Shown one piece after another: positions 33,609-41,972 of a DNA stretch of 58,418 nt. Made by a program: the position numbers and the translations under genes. The notes under the pieces are model-generated. The model ran no database searches and had not been told where the DNA came from. It was given only the letters and a program-made list of their open reading frames with translations. The stretch covers positions 1 to 58,418 of the forward strand of contig URJY01000009.1 in assembly GCA_900548275.1 (NCBI GenBank), in the 5' to 3' direction. This DNA comes from an uncultured Opitutales bacterium. GTDB lineage: Bacteria; Verrucomicrobiota; Verrucomicrobiia; Opitutales; Intestinicryptomonadaceae. Position 1 is the stretch's first letter; every line of letters starts with the position of its first letter.

Positions 33609-35267
33609 ATGGCTTGGTTGACAAATCTGTTTTTCGGTACGGGAATCGCGCACAGCGTTCTCGTGCTCGCGCTCGTAATAGCTTTCGGCGTTTGGCTCGG
33701 CAAACTAAAGGTTGCGGGAATTTCGCTCGGCATAACTTGGATACTTTTCGTGGGTATCGCCTTCGGACACTTCGGCATGGGAATCGAGCCGAACGTGCTC
33801 CACTTCGTGCGCGAGTTCGGTCTGATTCTGTTCGTCTACTCGATAGGCTTGCAGGTGGGCCCCGGTTTCTTCTCGTCGTTCAAAAAGGCGGGCTTGAAGC
33901 TCAACGCGGTCGCGATGGGCATAGTGTTTTCGGGCGTGCTGACCACCTGCGCAATCAGCTTTATATTCGGCGTGCCGATTCCCACGATGGTCGGCATTCT
34001 CTCGGGCGCGGTAACGAACACCCCCGGTCTCGGCGCGGCCTCTCAGACGTATTTCGACATCTTCGGCAAAAACGACCCCACAATTTCGCTCGGCTACGCC
34101 GTGGCATACCCGCTCGGTGTAATCGGCGTGATTTCGTCGATGATAATTCTCAAGTCCGTCTTCCGCGTTTCCGCCGAACGCGAAATGCGCGACATCGAAG
34201 CGGGCAGCGGCGTCAAGGAGGGCGCGGAACGCATGTCGATAGCAATCGCAAATCCGTCGCTTTTCGGCAAAAAAATCGACGAAGTCATACGCCTTGCGGG
34301 GCGCAGATTCGTGATTTCGCGCGTCTGCCGCCCCGACGGACACATCGAAGTTGCCGCACCCGAAACCTCTCTGAAATCGGGCGACAAAATCCTCGTCGTC
34401 TGCGACGCAAAAGACGCCGACTTTCTCGGCGCATTTCTGGGCGAGCGCGTCGATATGGAGTGGCAGAAGCTCGACACCGTTCTCGAGGCTCGGCGCATAC
34501 TCATCACGAACCACGACATCAACGGCAAGACGCTTGCAAAACTCGGGCTTTTCGGCGGCGTGTCGTTCAACATCACGCGCGTCAACCGCGCGGGCATAGA
34601 CCTTGTAGCCTACCCGAGCCTCCAGTTGCAGGTGGGCGACCGCGTAACTGTCGTTGGCTCTTCGGGGGCAATCGGCAACGTCGAGAAAATTCTGGGCAAT
34701 TCAATGCTCAAGCTGCGCCAACCCAATCTTGTGCCGATTTTCCTCGGCATATTCTTCGGCGTGTTCTTGGGCTCGATTCCGTTCTCGTTCCCCGGGATTC
34801 CGCAGCCCGTAAAGCTTGGTTTGGCGGGCGGGCCCCTTGTGGTTTCAATTCTCCTCAGCCGCTTCGGCGCGCGCTTCAAAATGGTTACCTACACGACGGT
34901 CAGCGCAAGCCTTATGCTTCGCGAAATAGGCATCGCGCTGTTTTTGGCGGGCGTGGGTATCGGCGCGGGCGGCGAGTTCATTTCGACAATCGTAGACGGC
35001 GGCGGCTACAAGTGGATTGCCTACGGCTTCATAATCACGATGGTGCCGATGATGCTTGTAGGTTCGCTCGCAAGGGTGCTTCTGAAGGTGGACTATTTCA
35101 CGCTCGTCGGCGTGCTCGCGGGCAGCACCACAAACCCGCCCGCCTTGGCGTACTCGACTGCTTCGAGCGGCAACAATCTGCCCGCCGTGGGTTATGCGAC
35201 GGTGTACCCGCTGACTATGTTTATGAGAGTGCTCACGGCGCAGCTGCTGATAATATTCCTCTCGTAG
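33609..35267 (+). CDS. AspT/YidE/YbjL-family transporter
   Basis: A 552-aa inner-membrane protein of the aspartate:alanine exchanger family. The N-terminal half has five or so membrane segments with the family hallmark SIGLQVGPGFF (about 85-95) and a TNTPGLGAA stretch. Two soluble RCK_C (TrkA-C-like) domains follow in the middle (about 200-275 and 290-375), then a second membrane half with repeat-related TTNPPALAYS. Many family members are dicarboxylate or amino-acid antiporters, but YidE-type proteins have no known substrate. I chose MAWLTNLFFG at 33609; the open frame starts 27 bases earlier. It has its own terminator. Confidence 0.88.
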   Translation: MAWLTNLFFGTGIAHSVLVLALVIAFGVWLGKLKVAGISLGITWILFVGIAFGHFGMGIEPNVLHFVREFGLILFVYSIGLQVGPGFFSSFKKAGLKLNAVAMGIVFSGVLTTCAISFIFGVPIPTMVGILSGAVTNTPGLGAASQTYFDIFGKNDPTISLGYAVAYPLGVIGVISSMIILKSVFRVSAEREMRDIEAGSGVKEGAERMSIAIANPSLFGKKIDEVIRLAGRRFVISRVCRPDGHIEVAAPETSLKSGDKILVVCDAKDADFLGAFLGERVDMEWQKLDTVLEARRILITNHDINGKTLAKLGLFGGVSFNITRVNRAGIDLVAYPSLQLQVGDRVTVVGSSGAIGNVEKILGNSMLKLRQPNLVPIFLGIFFGVFLGSIPFSFPGIPQPVKLGLAGGPLVVSILLSRFGARFKMVTYTTVSASLMLREIGIALFLAGVGIGAGGEFISTIVDGGGYKWIAYGFIITMVPMMLVGSLARVLLKVDYFTLVGVLAGSTTNPPALAYSTASSGNNLPAVGYATVYPLTMFMRVLTAQLLIIFLS

Positions 35268-35296
35268 CTTCGACCGATTTTTACATTCGACATTTC

Positions 35297-35326
35297 GCCG
35301 CGGTTCGGAATGACCGCGGCTTTTTT
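35297..35326 (+). terminator. Rho-independent terminator
   Basis: An 8-bp stem GCCGCGGT / ACCGCGGC with an 8-base loop and six Ts, 30 bases after the transporter stop. Confidence 0.85.
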
Positions 35327-35395
35327 GTCGGAACTTTCCGCAACTTTTCACTGTCCGATACTAAAAAGCCAACCCGTATTTTGAAAGGAATTGAA

Positions 35396-36823
35396 ATGAG
35401 AGAAAAAGCACTGTTTGCCGCGGCGGCGTTGTTCGCCTCCTGCCCGTTCGTTTTTGCCGACTTCGTTTCCGACGTCGAGAAGGTCAGAGCGCAGACTTGG
35501 AACGCGTCCGCATCTTTCAACGAAGCCGTAAATTCGGCATCGTCGTATTTTTCGCTGATGAACAAAATGCGTTCCGACGCGCAGTCGGTGTTCGACGGCG
35601 CAAACTCGGTATCGCAAAAGTCGTCGTCGGCGCTCGCAAACTTGGAGTCTCTCGAAGGCGAATTTTCGGCGTTCAAAACCTCGTTCGAGGCAAACGTGCG
35701 CAACTGCAACGCTTCGGCAAAATCGCTCGAAGACGCGCTCAAGAACCTGCCGTTCGGGCGGGAACGCATCGACGCAACGCGCAAACTCATCGGCGAAACC
35801 CGCAAGATTGTCTCGCAAAATGCGGGCGAAAACTTTCAGGACAAACGCTATTTCGACTCCGTGGACTCGCGCTTCGCCTCGGCGGCGGGCGCGCTTGTTT
35901 CCGCCCGCGCTTCGGCGGCGCGTGTGTCGGTTGCGGCTTCGGTCAACGCCCCGCGCGTCGAGGGGATAAAAGCGGCCGTTGCGATGGCTGAAAACTACAT
36001 TTCGAAGACGGCGGAAGCGGAGACTAAAAACGCCAAATCCGCAAAGCGTGTCGTAGCCGCCGCGTCGGAATTTTCCGACGAATTCGGAGCGGCTTTGTCC
36101 CGCTACGAAAACTTGGGCGAAATCTGCCAGGACGCGCGCTCGCGCACGCTTTCGGCGGCGTTCAAAACAAGCGCGTTTGTGCTCAACACGCTTTCTAAAT
36201 CCGAAAAATACGGCAAACAGATTTTCACGCAGGCGGAATCGGTAAACCTTTCGTCAATGCCGTCCTACTACCGTCCGAGCGGAAAGCGGAAGTTGCTGAA
36301 GGCTGAAAAGTCGTTGGGGTATATTGCGGATGCGGTTTCCATCGCAGATGAAGTGATACAATACGGGGTTCAGTCTATGTCTAATTCGGGGCTGGGACTC
36401 TCCGATAGGACGGCTTCGGCTCCCGCGCCTGCTCGCTCGATAGACAAGAGCAAAGTCCGCGCGGAAATCCTCGCGGCGTGCGCCGAAATCGAATTCGTTT
36501 CCGCCGAACTTCGCGCCGCCACCGACGTGCTCAACCAGATTGTTTCGTCCGCCGAAACGTCGCTTTCGGCAATCTCGAATCTGGAAAACGGCGCGTCGAA
36601 AATCCTGCGCTCTTCGATAGACGCATACGCACAGTCGCAGACGCTCTCGTCCGACATCCTGCTGCTCGACATCAACATAAAGACATTCGCCGCACAGAAC
36701 AAAATTTCGTCCGCAAAAATGGGCGAACTCTTCGACGCGTCGAAGTCCGATTTCGAGAAGGCGAAAAAGGGCGCGGCGGCAATCGAATCGAAACTTGACG
36801 AACTTGCCAAAGAGGTTCAATAG
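35396..36823 (+). CDS. Exported helical coiled-coil protein of unknown function
   Basis: A 475-aa protein with a signal peptide (about 1-21, CPFVFA). The mature part is rich in Ala, Ser, Glu and Lys with long heptad-like helical stretches, such as SARASAARVSVAAS and SLEDALKNL, resembling a methyl-accepting or coiled-coil filament-like protein. It has no membrane anchor after the signal and no recognised motif. GAAAGGA lies 8 bases before the ATG. It is followed 6 bp later by the Sel1 gene, so both are probably co-transcribed and may act together in the periplasm. I do not recognise the family. Confidence 0.75.
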   Translation: MREKALFAAAALFASCPFVFADFVSDVEKVRAQTWNASASFNEAVNSASSYFSLMNKMRSDAQSVFDGANSVSQKSSSALANLESLEGEFSAFKTSFEANVRNCNASAKSLEDALKNLPFGRERIDATRKLIGETRKIVSQNAGENFQDKRYFDSVDSRFASAAGALVSARASAARVSVAASVNAPRVEGIKAAVAMAENYISKTAEAETKNAKSAKRVVAAASEFSDEFGAALSRYENLGEICQDARSRTLSAAFKTSAFVLNTLSKSEKYGKQIFTQAESVNLSSMPSYYRPSGKRKLLKAEKSLGYIADAVSIADEVIQYGVQSMSNSGLGLSDRTASAPAPARSIDKSKVRAEILAACAEIEFVSAELRAATDVLNQIVSSAETSLSAISNLENGASKILRSSIDAYAQSQTLSSDILLLDINIKTFAAQNKISSAKMGELFDASKSDFEKAKKGAAAIESKLDELAKEVQ

Positions 36824-36829
36824 TCCGAT

Positions 36830-37759
36830 ATGCACCTGTTTTTTCGGCTGTTGACCGCTTCCGCAATCGTCATATCGTCCGCTTCGGCTTTCGCCGAGAC
36901 GGGCGATTCGCGCATAACCGACAGGGGCGCGGAAATACTGCTTGCCCGCGCCGAACGCGGCGACACCGAAACAAAACTTTCCGTAGCCCTAAGCTACGCA
37001 CAGGGCAAAAAGGGCTTCCCGCAAGACGCCGAAACCGCAATGAAGTGGTTTCTTGCCGCCGCCGAAGACGGCAACGCCTACGCGCAAAATTTTGCGGCGT
37101 CCGCCTACGCAAAAGGCGAGGGCACACCCAAAGACGCAAAACTCGCCGCCCACTGGTGGACGAAAGCCGCCGACGCGGGCTATCCCGAGGCGATGTTCAA
37201 CCTTGCAACGTGCTATTCCAACGGCTTCGGCGTGGAAAAGAATTATAAAACGGCGGTCGATTTGTGGGTAAAGGCGGCAGACCACGGACACCCCGCCGCA
37301 CAGTTCAACGTCGCGGTCTTACACATCAACGGCAGCTACCTGAAGAAGTCGCAAAAAGACGGATTGTTCTGGCTGAAAAAATCGGCGGAGGGCGGCAACC
37401 GCGACGCCAAGACGGCTCTCGCAGGCTACTACTACCACGGGGTCGGCGTGCCGTGTATGAAAGGCGAAGCCGCGCGCCTGTGGAGCGAGGCGGCGGACGG
37501 CGGCGACCTTTTCGCGCAAAAAAACGTGGCACTGATGTACTGGCGCGGCGACGGCGTTGCGATGGACAGGAAAAAGTTCGCACACTATACAAAACTTGCG
37601 GCGGAAAACGGCGACGCCGATTCGATTTTCAATATGGGTGTAATCTACGAAAACGGCGACGGCGTGCCGCGAGACATCGAACAGGCGATGACTTACTATA
37701 AAAAAGCCGCGAAAATGGGACAAACCCAAGCCGTAAAACGCCTCGAGCGCGGGAAATGA
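36830..37759 (+). CDS. Exported Sel1-repeat protein
   Basis: A 309-aa protein with a signal peptide (about 1-22) and roughly six Sel1-like (TPR-type, 36-residue) repeats. Recurrent units look like A...YAKGEGTPKDAKLAAHWW and WFLAAAEDGNAYAQ. Such proteins are interaction scaffolds, often periplasmic. The start is an ATG 6 bp after the coiled-coil gene, suggesting a shared transcript and possibly a complex. Its TGA stop (37757-37759) is also the first part of repeat copy B (TGAATTGCGCCGTACAT), so the element begins exactly at the end of this gene. Confidence 0.87.
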   Translation: MHLFFRLLTASAIVISSASAFAETGDSRITDRGAEILLARAERGDTETKLSVALSYAQGKKGFPQDAETAMKWFLAAAEDGNAYAQNFAASAYAKGEGTPKDAKLAAHWWTKAADAGYPEAMFNLATCYSNGFGVEKNYKTAVDLWVKAADHGHPAAQFNVAVLHINGSYLKKSQKDGLFWLKKSAEGGNRDAKTALAGYYYHGVGVPCMKGEAARLWSEAADGGDLFAQKNVALMYWRGDGVAMDRKKFAHYTKLAAENGDADSIFNMGVIYENGDGVPRDIEQAMTYYKKAAKMGQTQAVKRLERGK

Positions 37760-38130
37760 ATTGCGCCGTACATTTATAGCGGCGCAAGAACCTACGCGAC
37801 GGTAGGAGCTGTAGAATGAATAATGAAAAATGAATAATGAATAATTGGGGTTTGCACCGCTTTGCGGGCAAACCCTATTCTCTCACTGGTGTCGTACTTT
37901 GTTGCAGTAGTTGTCTTGCAGAAAAGATATTACCGAGGTAAAGAACGATAATCTATGCTGTTGCGACTGTCTTGAAAAATCCGAACTGCCCGTAAACTCC
38001 AAGCAAACTATTAAAACAAAGAAATTCGCCTGCGAGAGTCGAGAGCGCGAACGCGCCCCTAATAGTGTTGTTCTTTCAGCGTCTATCGTAAACGCCGAAA
38101 TTCATTCATTTTTCATTATTCATTTTTCAC
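37757..38130 (+). repeat. MITE-like dispersed repeat, copy B
   Basis: This has the same modules as copy A at the window start. TGAATTGCGCCGTACAT begins at the Sel1 stop, and an AGGAGCTGTA block lies near 37803. The 157-bp core is 37857-38013. The hairpin TTTCAGCGT / ACGCCGAAA is near 38075. AT-rich arms (about 37815-37843 and 38097-38128), made of TGAATAATGAA-type units, are inverted with respect to each other around the core. Module order differs between copies, as the hairpin lies on opposite sides of the core. No transposase is present. A 77-codon frame from 37911 is not considered a gene. Confidence 0.75.
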
Positions 38131-38133
38131 TAA

Positions 38134-38276
38134 CTAAGTTCGAACCAACAAAGCGATTGAGCGGCATTCCGCCGCTCAATGCGAACTTATACAGAAAAGG
38201 CGGCAACTATAGTTGCCGCCGAGGTATCACAACTCCCGAACGGAGTTCGGGCGTCAAGGGCTTCGCCTTTGTGCTA
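38134..38276 (+). repeat. Structured dispersed repeat, R-family copy 1
   Basis: It starts with CTAAGTTCGAAC, followed by CAAAGCGATTG and a hairpin (GAGCGGC / GCCGCTC). A 22-bp palindrome with central CTATAG lies at 38199-38220, and a second hairpin (CCCGAAC / GTTCGGG) follows. Most of it aligns with the reverse complement of 52097-52226. It ends at the stop codon of the dUTPase-like gene, which reads towards it. Confidence 0.8.
38194..38220 (-). terminator. Repeat-borne hairpin, probable terminator of the hpnH-dinG-dUTPase run
   Basis: The perfect palindrome GGCGGCAACTA / TAGTTGCCGCC is followed on the minus strand by UUUU. It lies about 54 bases beyond the dUTPase-like stop, inside R-family copy 1. 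Confidence 0.5.
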
Positions 38277-38645
38277 TATTGAGCGGCAGTCGTCTTTGTC
38301 TTTTTTTGTGTAGCCCGAATCCTGACGGTCGTGGTTGATGTGGTTTTTCTTGGCATACACATCGTAAAAATCCTGCGCACTCATACCGAGCACCTGCGCG
38401 AGCGAAACCAAGAAGTGGAGCATATCGACAACCTCAACCCTCGCATTCTGGGGGTCAAAATGCTGATACTTCGCCCACCACTTCCACGGAACGGAGTCTA
38501 CAAGCTCGGCATTTTCCTGCCCGAGCGCGCGACTGTAGTTGAGAACCCACTTGACTTTTTCTTCGTCCGACATCGCCGCCGTATCCACGCCGATGCGCTT
38601 GTTGAGCTCGTATTGCATTTTGAAAATTTCTTCGAGTTTATCCAT
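38274..38645 (-). CDS. All-alpha dUTPase-like (MazG superfamily) protein
   Basis: A 123-aa protein resembling dimeric all-alpha dUTPases (dUTPase_2 family), which hydrolyse dUTP to dUMP. Visible signatures are QENAELVDSVPWKWW with the metal-binding ExxE pattern (about 43-57) and RVEVVDMLHFLVSL with the second acidic helix. A conserved tail YAKKNHINHDRQDSGY is also typical. The ATG at 38645 was chosen because homology begins at MDKLEEIF; the frame extends into dinG. The last codons and TAG stop lie at the edge of R-family copy 1. It is last of the run hpnH-dinG-dUTPase. Exact nucleotide specificity is inferred. Confidence 0.78.
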   Translation of the reverse strand: MDKLEEIFKMQYELNKRIGVDTAAMSDEEKVKWVLNYSRALGQENAELVDSVPWKWWAKYQHFDPQNARVEVVDMLHFLVSLAQVLGMSAQDFYDVYAKKNHINHDRQDSGYTKKDKDDCRSI

Positions 38646-38679
38646 AATGCAAAGAAAACTAACGCATTTCGCACGGGCG

Positions 38680-40758
38680 TCAAGAATTCGATTTCGGCGA
38701 AAGCCCGAGCCCGTCGATTTGCTCGGCGACAAATTCGTCAATGTCGTCCTCGCAAAAACGTTCTACACGGCTTGTCGGAATCGCGTCGACGAAATTTTTG
38801 CCGTACGGCTTGGAAACAATGCGGGAGTCGAGCACGACGACAATTCCCCTGTCGGTCGCACTGCGTATTAGCCTGCCGACCCCCTGCCTGAATTTGATGA
38901 TGGCGGTCGGCAGTGAGAGCTCGCGGAACGGCACGCCACCCTCCTGCGCAATGCGGTCGAGCCGCGCCTGAAGGAGGGGATTCTTGAAATTTTCGAACGG
39001 CAGACGCGTTATGATTACCTGCGAAAGCTTTTCCCCGGGGATGTCGATTCCCGTCCAAAACGTGTCCGTGCCGAGCAACACACCGTTGCCCGATTCCGAA
39101 AATGCGCGGACGGTTTCGGCGCGCGACATCCTGCCCTGCACGAAGATTTTCCGCCCGACCAAATTTTCCTCGAGATACTGCGCAACCCTGTTGAGGTCGG
39201 CATAGCTCGTGAAAAGTATGAGCGTGCCGCCGCGGATTTTTTTGCAGAGCTTGTTGCAGATGCGCGAGAGATAGTCGGAGTCGAGCCTGCCTGTGGACTT
39301 CTCGACATCGGGCGCGTCGGTGGCGATGAAGGCGCGCATATTTTTGTCGAAGTCGAATGGCGAATCGCATATGAACTGCTCGGCGTCGTCCGCGCCGATT
39401 CTGCCGACGAACCCGTCCATATCGCCGCCGACCGCGAGCGTTGCCGATGTCAGAACGACCGATGTCTCGCGGCGGAAAAGCACGCGCCGCAAAATTCCCG
39501 AGACCTTCAGCGGGGCGGAATTGAGCTGCGCGCCTCGTCCGTCCCTGCCAGTGCGCTCCACCCAATAGACGTTGTTTTCCTGCGAGCTTAAATAAATGCA
39601 GTTCTCGAGCGTGTTTTTGAAGCCGACTATCCGCCGTTTGTAGTCGCGGATTTCGGCGGCGAGCTTGTCGGTCTTGGCGTTCATCGCGAACGCGTCGAGA
39701 AGCGTGGCAAGCGACTCGAGCTTTTTGGGAAATTCGTCGTCAATCCAGTTGGGCACGGTCAGGCGCACGGTGTCGCGCGTTATCAGAAAATCCTTTTTTA
39801 TGTGGGCGAAAAAGTCCTCGCAGGCAGCCATCGTGTCGGAGACCATCTGCTTGTCGTAATACTCTGCCATCCCGTCGCGCGTGATTAGCCCGCGGTGCTT
39901 CTTGGGGTCGTAGATGCGCTTTAACTCGCGCAAAATTCCCGTGTTGCTGAGCGACGAACCGAACGCCTCGCTCGCAACGTGCGGTATAAGATGCGCTTCG
40001 TCGAGCACGAGCATATCGTTGGGAAAGAGCACGCCGCGCGAGTCGTCGCCCGCCCCAAGCCCCGCCGCGAGCAACGAGAAAAGCAGGCTGTGGTTGAGTA
40101 TTACGATGTCCGCCGACGCAACCGATTTGCGCGCGTTTTGATAGAAACACGTTCCGTCGGAACAGTTCTTGGGCGTGCAGGACGACGAATCGGCATTGAC
40201 CCAGTTCCAGACTTCGGGGTCTGGCGGCGGGTTGAGCTCCTCCACAAGCCCCGTCTTTGTAAACGCCGCCCACTGCGCGATTCTGTCGAGCTCCTGCGAT
40301 TCCTTGGTGTCGAAGAGTTCGCGCTTTTCGGCGATGGCGCGCTTGAGCCTGTGCGTGCAAAGATAGTTGGCGCGTCCGAGCAGAATCGCCGCCTTGAAAT
40401 CGGCGCAGTCTTCGAGCGCGCCGCAGTTTTCGAACATAAGGCGCACGCGCGGCAGATCCTTTTCGACAATCTGCTGCTGCAGGGCAATCGTGTTCGTCGC
40501 CACGACAAGCTGCCTGTTGAAGCGCACCGCCGCGATTATCCCGGGGACGAGATACGCCAGACTTTTGCCTACGCCCGTGCCCGCCTCGAAAAGCATAGGC
40601 ATATCGCCCGCGAACGCCTGCGCGCAACAGTACGCCATCTTCGCCTGTTCGGGGCGGTATTCGAAATTCGGAAGAATCGAAGCGTAACCGTCCTTGCAGA
40701 AAATTTTATCGCAAAGATTCGGGAAGCGGAACTTTTCCTCGGCTGTCGGGTCGGGCAC
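38680..40758 (-). CDS. dinG: DinG/XPD-type ATP-dependent DNA helicase
   Basis: A 692-aa superfamily 2 helicase. Motif I is GTGVGKS (60-66), and the DEAH box is in LVLDEAHL. Four cysteines between motifs I and II (one in NYLCTHRL, three in SCTPKNCSDGTC) should bind a 4Fe-4S cluster, as in DinG and XPD. The C-terminal motif VI is QGVGRLIRS. DinG unwinds DNA and RNA-DNA hybrids during repair. The start is GTG, with AGG a few bases upstream. It lies 20 bp after hpnH and 34 bp before the dUTPase-like gene. The dinG assignment over other XPD-like helicases is by length and cluster layout. Confidence 0.87.
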   Translation of the reverse strand: MPDPTAEEKFRFPNLCDKIFCKDGYASILPNFEYRPEQAKMAYCCAQAFAGDMPMLFEAGTGVGKSLAYLVPGIIAAVRFNRQLVVATNTIALQQQIVEKDLPRVRLMFENCGALEDCADFKAAILLGRANYLCTHRLKRAIAEKRELFDTKESQELDRIAQWAAFTKTGLVEELNPPPDPEVWNWVNADSSSCTPKNCSDGTCFYQNARKSVASADIVILNHSLLFSLLAAGLGAGDDSRGVLFPNDMLVLDEAHLIPHVASEAFGSSLSNTGILRELKRIYDPKKHRGLITRDGMAEYYDKQMVSDTMAACEDFFAHIKKDFLITRDTVRLTVPNWIDDEFPKKLESLATLLDAFAMNAKTDKLAAEIRDYKRRIVGFKNTLENCIYLSSQENNVYWVERTGRDGRGAQLNSAPLKVSGILRRVLFRRETSVVLTSATLAVGGDMDGFVGRIGADDAEQFICDSPFDFDKNMRAFIATDAPDVEKSTGRLDSDYLSRICNKLCKKIRGGTLILFTSYADLNRVAQYLEENLVGRKIFVQGRMSRAETVRAFSESGNGVLLGTDTFWTGIDIPGEKLSQVIITRLPFENFKNPLLQARLDRIAQEGGVPFRELSLPTAIIKFRQGVGRLIRSATDRGIVVVLDSRIVSKPYGKNFVDAIPTSRVERFCEDDIDEFVAEQIDGLGLSPKSNS

Positions 40759-40778
40759 TTGTGCGGGCGACCTCCGCG

Positions 40779-41804
40779 CTATTTCGACTGTTTATAGAAA
40801 TTGCGCATATGCTTCATCGCGCGGAACACGCCGCCCCACGTACCGAAGATGTCGCGCACGGCACTGGCTTCGTAGCCGCTGTGAAGCATACAGTCTTTGC
40901 ATTCGGGACGCGTGCCGTGCTTGCCCAAGCCGTACTTGTCGATTTCCGACATCAGTTCGGCGAAGGTTTCGCAATAGCCGTCGTTGATGAGGTAGCAGGG
41001 CTTCTGCCAACCGAGAATCGAGTAGGTGGGGTTGCCCCACGGCGTGCAGTCGTAGTCCTGCTCGCCCTTGAGGAACGCGAGGAACCCCGGGGAGTGGTTG
41101 AACACCCAGCTCTTCTTGGGGTTGCCGAGAATCTTTCTGAAAAGCTCGATTGTCTTGTTGCGTTCGAGGAAAATGTCCTGATTCGGGGCTTTGTCGTAGG
41201 GGAACCCGGGGGAAATCATCATGCCTTCGACGCCCAGAGCCATTACGTCGTCGAAGAATTTGCGGACGGTGTCGGGGTCGGCATTGTTGAAAATCGTGGT
41301 ATTTGTGGTAACGCGGAAGCCGCGCTTTACAGCCTCCTTGATACCCTTGACCGCCATGTCGTACGCGCCTTCGCGGTTTACGTTGCGGTCGTGCATTTCG
41401 CGCGTGCCGTCGAGGTGGATTCCAAGCGAAAGGTATTTGCTGGGCTTGAAGAGGTCGATTTTGCGCAGGAGAATCTGCGCGTTCGTGCACATATAAACGT
41501 ACTTCTTGCGCTGAACGAAACCTTCGACCATTTCGGGCATTTCGGGATGGAGCAGGGGCTCGCCGCCCGCAATGCTCACTACGGGCGCGCCGCATTCTTC
41601 GAGTGCCGCCCACGCCTTTTCCTTCGGCATTCTGATGTCGAGGATGTCCTTGCCGTACTGGATTTTACCGCAACCCGAGCACGCCAGATTGCACTGGAAA
41701 AGAGGCTCGAGCATCATCACCAAGGGATAGCGTTTGCGCCCCTTGAGCGTGTTCGACAAAGCGTACTTTGCCACCGTTGCGACTTGCGATACAGGCACTG
41801 CCAT
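40779..41804 (-). CDS. hpnH: Radical SAM protein HpnH-like (adenosyl-hopene transferase)
   Basis: A 341-aa radical SAM enzyme closely matching HpnH, which joins a deoxyadenosyl group to diploptene as the first step in C35 hopanoid synthesis. The cluster motif CNLACSGC gives Cys38, Cys42 and Cys45. The SAM-binding SIAGGEPLLH follows, and the SPASM-like C-terminal part has CKDCMLHSGYEASAV. AGGAG lies 13 bases before the ATG. No squalene-hopene cyclase or other hpn gene is in the window, so it is either an orphan or part of a scattered pathway. It is first in a run with dinG. Confidence 0.88.
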   Translation of the reverse strand: MAVPVSQVATVAKYALSNTLKGRKRYPLVMMLEPLFQCNLACSGCGKIQYGKDILDIRMPKEKAWAALEECGAPVVSIAGGEPLLHPEMPEMVEGFVQRKKYVYMCTNAQILLRKIDLFKPSKYLSLGIHLDGTREMHDRNVNREGAYDMAVKGIKEAVKRGFRVTTNTTIFNNADPDTVRKFFDDVMALGVEGMMISPGFPYDKAPNQDIFLERNKTIELFRKILGNPKKSWVFNHSPGFLAFLKGEQDYDCTPWGNPTYSILGWQKPCYLINDGYCETFAELMSEIDKYGLGKHGTRPECKDCMLHSGYEASAVRDIFGTWGGVFRAMKHMRNFYKQSK

Positions 41805-41972
41805 ATTAAAAATCTCCTAATGCTGTTAATGTTAAACCAACCGACAATGTACCTTTTTGCCCTTTCTTCAACCCTTTTTTTGAAAGAACGCATTTGTCTG
41901 AAAAAATGCTTGTAAGATTCGGCGCGTATAACATTATATTCAAGCTTTACCGTAATACACCACACTCCGACG

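Noticed and set aside
33563..35395. A long frame running into the 475-aa exported protein from upstream
   Set aside because: It overlaps the transporter gene in another frame; the ATG at 35396 has a good ribosome site and a signal peptide directly after it.
37757..38276. CRISPR array in the repeat-rich region
   Set aside because: The repeats are not evenly spaced short direct repeats with unique spacers, and no cas genes are present.
37911..38282. A 123-codon plus-strand frame in the repeat region
   Set aside because: It runs across the junction of two repeat families and is not conserved in frame in the other copies; no ribosome site.
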